A stretch of 64,000 bases of DNA. Source: Phlegmacium glaucopus. Its lineage: Eukaryota; Basidiomycota; Agaricomycetes; Agaricales; Cortinariaceae. Below, in pieces: positions 56,641 to 64,000 of this stretch. How positions within the stretch are numbered: position 1 is the first letter of the stretch; the number at the start of each line of letters is the position of its first letter. The notes below the pieces were generated by a model. That model was not told where the DNA came from and ran no database searches. It saw only the letters and a list, made by a program, of their open reading frames with translations. Both the position numbers and the translations under genes were made by a program. The stretch lies in the NCBI GenBank assembly GCA_015039465.1, contig MU130497.1, forward strand, positions 1,074,070 to 1,138,069, in the 5' to 3' direction.

Positions 56641-58278
56641 TCAGGAGCCTGCTAGAAGAGCCGCAACAGAAGGCTGAGGTGTCGTAGGGTTCTCGATAAG
56701 AGGTTCGGGAGAGGTATCAGGGACTTTAGGTATGTCATGGGGTACGGGTGCGTCATGGGGTATGGGGGTTGAAGGTATATCATCCGCTGGCTTCACCGTG
56801 TCACTAGCTAGTTTCTTTGGTGGCTGGGGTCGCGTAGGGAAATCCCAAGGTCGTGGCACCTATACATTCCAGCTTGTCAGTAAGACACTATGTTGACAAC
56901 CGGGACTTAAAACATTACCAAGGCTGCAGGCACAATCCTAAATAAAGAGGTTTGCATCAAGAAACTCCCAACACCAATAAAGACATACCAAGTCGCCGCA
57001 CATACCACACCTTTCCCCCTGTTCTGCCCCCTGATCGAAGTGAATTCGAAATCAACGAACTGAGAGATATAGCGAATGAAGGGAAGGATTTCCCTAACGC
57101 CATTATTGATCAGGGCTACAGCAGACAAGAAGTTCATGACGGCATTTGTAATAGATTGAGCGTTCTGAAAGAGAAAGGTCAGATAACTAACTTAAACATT
57201 AGGCGAATCGCATACGCCAAGATAAACCAAGGATGGAGGAGGCAGGAGAAGTTCAAAGCCCCACCAGTCTATGATCAGAGTCAATGGAAGCATTAACTTC
57301 AAGAAACTTGGACTTACAAGTAAGCACTGACATCCTGTCCGTAGGCGGATATACTCCTAGAAAAGACAAGTTTCAACGCAAGATAAATATAAGGCAGGTA
57401 AAGGGTATACCTGAATGATCTGGCGTAAGAGCTTTTCCAGTGGCAAATCCAAGTGCCATTAACTGCGGTGTTATCTGCTCAACTCCCTCAATGACGGTCT
57501 CCGCTGTTGGAAGTGCACCCGCGAGGATTCCTTCGCCATCTCCTGGTTGTCCCAACCCAAAATCAGGTGCACTGATCAAATCGACGACGTGCATCTCCTT
57601 GAATAATGCAGCAACTTTATCGACAGAGACAGATATCACCCCTGGTAGATAAGCGGCCGCCGTCGTCACTTGCTCGGCTGATGGTGATATCAATTTGGAA
57701 AAGTGGAGAGCATCCATCTCTGCATCTGTATACGCCAAACATACAGCATGGATAGGACCCCTAGCGCCGGGCTTATGAGCGTGCAAAGGATCATCAGATG
57801 CAGGAAGCTCCTTCAAGTGTGCGATTACTTTGTTGGCGGTCTTTGGCTCCGAAAGTTGAGATTTGATGCTTTTCAGGTCAGGCTTAGCAACGACAGGCGC
57901 GGTCTGGAGAGCGGCCGTGGATGTTGGACCAACGATGAGCGACCGAAGTACTAACGCAGATTTCTCTGCGCGCTTATCCGAGATGGAAGTCCTGAGGGAG
58001 CGTTTGGTCGAAGGTTTCAAGGCATGCTCGAGTTTATTTTGCTCCTGGATTGCTGAAAGTGCAGTCTTGTGAACCTCTCTTCGAGTGAAATTGAGCGACC
58101 GTAAGGAAAGTCGACGAGTCGGACCTTGAGATTCTACTGTGACTGCCTTAGCTGCAACTGTCACGTCTGGGCTCCCAGCTGTGGCCGACGTCGTAATACG
58201 TATGGAATCTACAGTAACATTCTCTTCCCCGACGACTTGGTCAACCTTCGCTTCGGACCAAAAGTTGAAGAAGCCCAT
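56641..58278 (-). CDS. Conserved hypothetical protein, probably membrane-associated
   Basis: A spliced gene of about 450 residues. The start is the ATG at 58278 (MGFFNFWSEAKVDQ); an in-frame ATG at 58311 is the alternative. The first exon, to about 57412, is basic and Ser/Thr-rich without a known motif. Small exons then give VYPPTDRMSVLT, YWWGFELLLPPPSLVYL and NAQSITNAVMNFLSAVALIN followed by GVREILPFIRYISQFVDFEF, ending GKGVVCAATW. The tail is Pro-rich (VPRPWDFPTRPQPPKKLAS) and stops at 56641-56643. The combination resembles a protein family I know only as hypothetical from mushroom genomes. The hydrophobic NAQSITNAVMNFLSAVALI stretch could contact membranes. No function is inferred. Confidence 0.75.
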
Positions 58279-58671
58279 TCCTTGGAGACGGCGAGTTAGG
58301 CAAAATTGCAACTAGGCTGGTGTTGGTTTTGAATCAAGCGGCGGAAAGAGACATAGAGGGACTTCTCAGTCTCACAGACCTACTCAAACCAGATGAGTCT
58401 AGCTCAATGTGTCGTAGTAAACTCTGACTATATGTCACCTGATCGACGTCGCAGTGATCAACCACATACTTCCTAATTTAGGCACAACTACTATATATGG
58501 AAATTAGTCAGCTGTCCACCCGAAACGTCACCAATCAGGCTTAGCAAAGACAACCCAGAGTCTCTACGTTTCTGTGGCCAAAGAAAAGTTTTTTAAAATT
58601 AGTTCGATGTACAAAATTTGAGGCCGTTTACCTCCGTTTACGGTACGTGACACTTACCTGACACGCCAAGA
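58279..58671. other. Intergenic, no gene seen
   Basis: Promoter side of the hypothetical gene, ending at the outer inverted-repeat element. Confidence 0.4.
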
Positions 58672-59249
58672 CCCCCCGAAAGCCCTCTGGGAGGTAGTCT
58701 TACAGTGCTTTGCATAACCGTTTGCACACTTGTTTCGCGAATTCGCGTTTGTATTTATTTGTCTGTGACAAGACAAACTGGGCAATCACACCCTGCTGAC
58801 CCAAATTACACCGCGAGGCTGTGAAACTTGTCGTCGTTATCATATATTCATCTTCCGAGGCAACATCCATCGCTCAATGACTGCTTCATCAACATTCCTC
58901 CCGTTTTCTTTGTCTAATTTTTTGGCTTTCAGTACTGGCATCTTGAACAAGATTCTTTCGGAACTCCTTGGCTCGGATTATCAGGAACATGTACGAAACT
59001 CCGCATTTCATTGCCCATTCAACGCTGCATAATATGTCAATGGAAAGGGGCATGTATCAAGGTAGTCTAAATTCCTCTGTTTGATTCCCCCTGATCTCTG
59101 ACAACTCAATACAACGGAACTTGCTTAGCAGGTTGGAAAATGCGGAATCTACCAACAACCTGAATGCCCTTGTCGCTGTTTGCAGCATCCCTGAGCTTGG
59201 AACATTATAAAATGTGGGTCATTTTCAATATTCTTCAGTGTCTTTCAAC

Positions 59250-61400
59250 ATGTTGGATCGCACTCTCTCAGACCAAGCTCTCAATCCGCCATTCACTCAA
59301 GCTACAAATGGAAACCCTCCTGCACCTCATACAGATGAACCTGCTCCTCGTGATCTTCGCAGGCCTTCTGAGGGGTGGCTTAGAAACCCTGCCTGGATTG
59401 GTGAGACCTTTTCCATATTCTATTGTCTCTATTTGTGTTCTGATTTCAGTTTTTTAGATGGTGGCATCAACCCGCCCGTCTATTACCTCAGCCATGAGGA
59501 AATCGAAGCTACCTGCCATGCTCATGGGGTTCAGCCACCCCCTCGTTACATGGAAGTTGAGGTGCGAGGTGCTAATCCACCTGCTGTCAACGCAACCCCT
59601 GGTAAATTTTTTTTTATTATCTTTTTGCATGTTTCTTATATTTTATCGATAGCTCTTTCATCCGCCACCCAGTATGACATCCTTTCAGCACGAGTTTCGC
59701 CCACTCCAATAACTCCAAGAGACAACTATTACCATCAGCCTCAGGCTGAACAGCTTGGTTCTACCGTTGCGGCAGCTGTAGCACCAGGTATGTATTTTCA
59801 AGTCAATTTCTTATTCTAGCTTACCGATTTTTCAGTTGAACCATCATCTGAAGAAGGGTATTTAGTAAATGCAACACATTTGTTTACTCCCCAGAATTCA
59901 GCTGCAACATTAACCCGGACCGCCAGAGTTGCAAAAAAGAAGCAGACGCTCTTGGGCCGCATTGGACTTGGAGGAATTACACGTGTTGCATTCATCAAAG
60001 CCTTTCTCGAGATGCACAATCTTCATACCCATTACGGTCCAGGTATTCATTCAGGACCGCCATTTAAGTTGTCTTGGACAGGTTCTGCGTACGAGCTCAC
60101 TTTATTTTTGTTCTTTTATAAATTTTGTACTGATTATAATTATATAGTGGTGGTAAGGCAGGTGCACCTACTTTTTTGAATGATGATACTTTCAACATTG
60201 CAATCTCGGCTATTCTGAAGAAAGACCGACAGAAAATTCAGCTCACAGTTGAGTTTGATACTGACACCATGTCTGGTTTTCGCATTCAGCAGCCGGTAAG
60301 TTTTTTATTTGTATTTGATCTATTCGGTTCTCAAGCTGTCATAGGTTGGACTTTTGGCTGGTCTTCCTGAGAGTATTGGCGATGAGGAGCTTATGTCAGG
60401 TACAGGAGTATGTTGTTCTTTTCTTTTTGATTAGAAATTTAGGACTTATACTTTCAGATCCCGCATGTGGGACAATTTAGCAATGCTGAGCAAGTCAATG
60501 GTCGATTTGTTGTTGAAATTAAGAAGCGTTGGCCCTGCGCTGCCCACCAAGGAGAACATGGAGGGCCAGGTCACTGCTATGTCACTCCAAACGGAGACCA
60601 CATCCGCCTTAATCCTCTTCGTATGAAGATGTGGGCAGCAGCTATGGTAAGCTGTTTACTTTTATAATCCTTTTCTTAGTTGACCTTGTCCTTAGGCCAC
60701 TGGAGATGTTACAAAGCATGAACCGCCTAGTACTGATGCCTTTGATGGTGTACACGATGCTCGTGTCTCCTCTCTCAGGGCACGTGGTCGGGCTGGTCCA
60801 TTTGCAGGCCCAGATCTTTCTCTGGCTACACCACCTTCCGTAAACAATGATGCGATGACACTTGTTATGGCGTCACTCATTCCCATTCTTGGTGGGCTGT
60901 CTCGCAAACGATCTCATTCTGACTCAGATTCTCCTCGTCGCCATGCATCATCTTCTCGACAAAAACTTCAGAGCCCTAAGCGGCTTTGTTATGGCTTTCG
61001 GGATTCCCCTTCCAACCCATTCCAAACTCCATCCCAGACCTCTCACAATGTTCAAGACCCCCTCCATGATTCAACTTCACACCATAATAATCTTCACTCC
61101 CCTATCTCTTCTATGCCTAAGCTTGTACCAGCACCTGGCTTCGAGTTGAGGGCCTGCCTTCGTGCTTTTGCCGAGCTTGATGGTGTTGACATCACCCCAT
61201 TTGAAATTGCCCTTCGTCTTGAAGACTTTACCCCCGACATCATTGCTCTAGCAGATGAGACTGCAAGTGCCGTTATTCGCAGCATCACTGGAGTGACAAA
61301 TGGCCGCCTCATGAAGCTTAAGGTTTTTTGTAAGAAATGGCAGGTGGATTATGAGAAAAATATTAGCTCTGGAGACTTTACTACATACGAGCTTGAGTAA
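59250..61400 (+). CDS. Second gene of the mariner-type element, unknown function
   Basis: A spliced gene with at least seven exons, from the ATG at 59250 (MLDRTLSDQALNPPFTQ) to the TAA at 61398-61400. Exon text includes GWLRNPAWI, then GGINPPVYYLSHEEIEATCH, then IGLGGITRVAFIKAFLEMHN, then FNIAISAILKKDRQKIQLTV, then RRWPCAAHQGEHG-like text (KKRWPCAAHQGEHGGPGHCY) and PLRMKMWAAAMATGD. A basic Ser-rich linker (SRKRSHSDSDSPRRHASSSR) looks like a nuclear localisation signal. The C-terminal ~100 residues (LRAFAELDGVDITPFEIALR) are helical. No known family. A possible upstream exon with clustered cysteines (near 59030-59190, CPCRC) is not included. Its place within the TIRs makes it part of the element: either a transposition partner or a captured gene. 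Confidence 0.65.
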
Positions 61401-61427
61401 ATATAAGCTTATGTTATGTATATAGTA

Positions 61428-62570
61428 CTAGTTTATTTCGTCGTAAAAAGAGTATTCACAATTTCTGATCCATCCAATAGCCATCTCTTCTGTGATAGAC
61501 AACCTTGCTCGGTGAATTAGCCAAGGACGCACTTGAGGTGTTGTAGCTTGAGATTCATGGCGCCGAAGCCATGCCTTGATGGAATGAAAGGCCTGCTCAA
61601 TTGGGTTGAAATCGGGGGAATATGGCGGCAAATAAATCAGTTTAGCTCCTGAAAAATGTCAGTGTAAAGCTACAGAGATGAAATGAACACATACCACACT
61701 CAACCTCAATGATGCGCCGAATTTCCTCATCATGATGTATAGCACAATTGTCCATGATTACAACACTTCAGGGAGCAGGAAACGGGTTGAGCTTTGGTGC
61801 CTACAGTCAAACAAGTCCGCAAAGATCAGAGTAAGTCATTACAATAAATCAGAGCCATGTACCAGTTGTTCATTCAGGAATTGAATAAATCGCTCCTTAT
61901 TCACTGAGCCCTCAAAAATATCGAGAGCTATCATTCCTTCCCATGTAAGTGCAGGTAAGATTGAGTATCTTCGACCACGTATAAATGCTGCACGAGAGAT
62001 GCAGGCTCTTCCCATGGCTGCCCAACCAGTTCTACATTGGTTTGTCAAATCATCTACACTTGCCTCATCAATCCAAATGCAGTACTCTGCCGGAATATCT
62101 GCGTATGCAGCCTGCCAGGTTGCACGCAGAAGCTCATTCCTTTCTGATGCTTCACTCGCCACCCGCTTATTTGTGAAAGCCATTCGATGAAGTGAACGGG
62201 ACAGAGTTGCAATGGAAACCAGAACATTTCTCGCATTTTTGAGTTCCTGTTGCAGTTCATCAAGATAGATCTTTGGTCGTGCATCGATCAAGGACGCAAT
62301 GTAGTTCATGTCGCCCATGTTCATTTCACGCTTGCGTCCATGCGAGCCTCTTGTTGTTGGATCCCGAAAGGTATTATAGTTATGGTGGTACGAAAGAATA
62401 TAATATACGGTCCTGATAGAACAGCCTGCAAGGCCGGAAATATCATGAGGGGAAAGGTGAAATTCGTGATGCCATACAATGATTCGGGCACGCAAGTCAT
62501 CCGTTATTTGACGCGTCATGGTTGAAACTGTGCGGGAGGGTTGAACCTGAAGCGCATCGACAGTTGACAT
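61428..62570 (-). pseudogene. DDE transposase (Tc1/mariner, IS630-like) with one in-frame TGA
   Basis: Would cut and paste the element at TA sites. The start is the ATG at 62570 (MSTVDALQVQPSRTV). A helix-turn-helix region follows (LSPHDISGLAGCSIRTVYYI), then an AT-hook-like basic stretch (GSHGRKREM). Catalytic residues: Asp in YCIWIDEASVDD, Asp in VVIMDNCAIHHDEE, Glu in PPYSPDFNPIEQAF, with 35 residues between the last two. Introns lie at about 61648-61694 and 61798-61860. Just before the second Asp the frame reads NPFPAP, then TGA, then SVVIMD, where CGA (Arg) is the likely original codon. The TAA-type end follows YSFYDEIN near 61437. Apart from the stop the protein looks complete. Confidence 0.88.
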
Positions 62571-62824
62571 CGGTCTGCACAATCTCTAGATCTCAGCTTA
62601 CCAATGCGTGACCATCATAACAGACAAATAAATACAAACGCGAATTCGCGAAACAAGTGTGCAAACGGTTATGCAAAGCACTGTAAGTCCGCATACAAAT
62701 GGCCCGCCGCAGGCGGAGCTACTAGGACCGCATACAAACGATCACTTTTTGGGCCAGATGTAGCCTGTAAGTTCACAAGTCCACATACTGGTTAAAAAAA
62801 ATTGGGTTTTTTTGCGGATTTTAC

Positions 62825-63498
62825 CAGGCTCCTAAAAGCAGCCGCTCGTCTCGCGAGCTATTCTTACTATGAGGGAGCTTATCTAATAATTGATTACTGA
62901 ACAAATAAACAAACCTAAGGTCTCGAGCTCACGAGAGAGCGGCTGCCGGAAAAGTTGGTCGGTCATCTCGGAGACCACTGATTAACCCCAAAGTTGGGTT
63001 CGCTAAGCAGTCGTGTCACATTCTCGTCACGAGCAATATTGATGTAGATACTAGACACGAAAACTTGAATATGATAAGAAAACTAAGTACTTATGAGCCT
63101 TATGAGCACAATTCCAAATGAAACTGGAAATTACACATTTACCACCTAAAACATGAAGGGGATGAACCATCCAGGAGGTCTGTGCCCTTGTACAGGCAAA
63201 GTTTGGTTCTTAAACAGAACACGTATGCACATAATAGTTTATATAACATGGAGGGCTACTACGTGGACTACTTAATGCCAACGCGCTACTGTGCTGACTT
63301 GTAGCTATATTCTTACCATACTAGAATCAACCGTATCACGGTCTTGTCACTCATTGCCAAATTTGGAACCTAACCTTGGGGTTAATCAGTGGTCTCCGAG
63401 ATCACCGACCAACTTTTCCGGCAGCCGCTCTCTCGCGATAAGCTCCCTCATAGTAAGAATAATAGCTCGCGAGACGAGCGGCTGCTTTTAGGAGCCTG
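62825..63498. mobile_element. MULE-like MITE, 674 bp, long TIRs, 9 bp TSD
   Basis: The TIRs start CAGGCTCCTAAAAGCAGCCG and pair over most of about 170 bp, including CGAGACGAGCGG, GAGGGAGCTT and GGTCTCCGAGAT blocks. The right arm lacks a segment present in the left arm. It is flanked by GGATTTTAC on both sides (62816-62824 and 63499-63507). A 9 bp duplication with long TIRs fits Mutator-like elements. No coding frame. Confidence 0.9.
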
Positions 63499-63690
63499 GG
63501 ATTTTACTATCATTTTAGAACATTTTTAGGGCTACAGTATGTAGGTACAGAAGAGCTTACAGAAGTCCACATACAGATGGCACCTGACGGAGGTCGGAAC
63601 AAAAGTCCGCCGCCTCGCAGAGCCGAAAAACCGTCCGCATACCGACTTTTTGGCGAAAACCTACCTCACAGAGGGCTTTCGGGGGTCCTG

Positions 63691-64000
63691 ATGTGAGACT
63701 GTCCGGAACTGCTCGAAGTGGCTCGAATATCGGAAATACCTCTACCGCCTGTCACCTACCTCAACAATTTTGTCCCTTTATAGTGTTATACGTACCCACT
63801 TCTCTGACCCATTCTAATAGGGTAAAAATGTCGAAAATCATCTAATACTATTCCATGACTATAGTGGGTACAAGCTTGTATCGATATGCATTCAAGGATC
63901 ATATGATGGTTATACATCTACATCTAAAATAGGCTTGAGTTGAAGACCAGTGATAGCCAAAGGAATAATGAAAATAATGTTCACGGTATCCAACTCACTG
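63691..64000. other. No feature seen
   Basis: The last ~310 bp show no gene, repeat partner or structure that I could support. Confidence 0.5.

Larger units (their letters stand above)
58703..62683. mobile_element. Tc1/mariner-type element, 3,981 bp, 64 bp perfect TIRs, TA target
   Basis: Flanked by TA on both sides (58701-58702 and 62684-62685). The TIR starts CAGTGCTTTGCATAACCGTT and is identical over 64 bp at both ends; it contains the palindrome CGCGAATTCGCG. Two convergent genes lie inside: a spliced gene of unknown function (plus) and a DDE transposase (minus). Identical TIRs suggest recent movement. Confidence 0.92.
58672..63690. mobile_element. Older short inverted-repeat element hosting two later insertions
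   Basis: ACCCCCCGAAAGCCCTCTGG near 58672 is the inverse of CAGAGGGCTTTCGGGGGT near 63671-63689, and GAGGTAG/CTACCTC continues the pairing. Without the mariner-type element and the MULE-like MITE, only about 360 bp remain, including short GTCCGCATAC repeats. No TSD identified. Confidence 0.65.

Noticed and set aside
56952..57296. A 114-codon plus-strand frame
   Set aside because: Lies opposite spliced exons of the minus-strand hypothetical gene, whose frame is far better supported.
1..64000. CRISPR arrays, bacterial operons, riboswitches
   Set aside because: None seen; introns, LTR elements and gene families show a fungal nuclear sequence.

Overview
The window looks like a repeat-rich chromosomal segment of a mushroom-forming fungus (Basidiomycota, probably Agaricomycetes). 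The evidence is genes split by many 50-75 bp GT-AG introns, a divergent FTR1/FET3 iron-uptake pair, a secreted Ser/Thr-rich protein with a CBM19-like cysteine module, and fungal copia, gypsy, hAT and Tc1/mariner elements. No species can be named from sequence alone.

Layout. 1-1412: 3' end of a copia retrotransposon inserted in an older repeat. 1413-3555: repeat debris and a possible broken gene start. 3556-8459: high-affinity iron uptake, with iron permease FTR1 (minus) and multicopper ferroxidase FET3 (plus) sharing a 743 bp promoter that carries five exact ATCTGATAA sites. The 3' end of FET3 is tandemly duplicated and one copy holds a MITE. 9482-11438: a cytochrome P450. 13303-14990: an organellar-type asparaginyl-tRNA synthetase, followed by a decayed SHMT fragment. 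17098-17316: a possible small secreted protein.

17557-45786 is a nest of transposons. A ~200 bp inverted repeat marks both edges. Inside it lies a 19.5 kb composite hAT insertion (17672-37184) with an 8 bp target duplication. Inside that sit a MITE, two copies of a ~1.4 kb repeat (one split by an 8.1 kb young gypsy element), a solo LTR, another hAT MITE and a 390 bp near-perfect hairpin. The gypsy element carries two extra ORFs after integrase: a multi-cysteine zinc-knuckle protein and a BTB/POZ-like protein.

45945-58278 is genic: sulfite/TDT transporter SSU1, a helical repeat-like hypothetical protein, cytosolic SHMT, the CBM19-like secreted protein, an ABM-domain monooxygenase-like gene, a truncated copy of that gene fused to a fragment of SSU1, and a conserved membrane-associated hypothetical protein. 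58672-63690 is a second nest: a 3,981 bp TA-flanked Tc1/mariner-type element with 64 bp perfect TIRs carrying a DDE transposase and a second spliced gene, plus a MULE-like MITE with a 9 bp target duplication, both inside an older short inverted-repeat element.

Spliced genes were joined by eye from conserved motifs and GT/AG signals, so exon ends can be a few bases off. Family assignments rest on recognised motifs, not on database searches.
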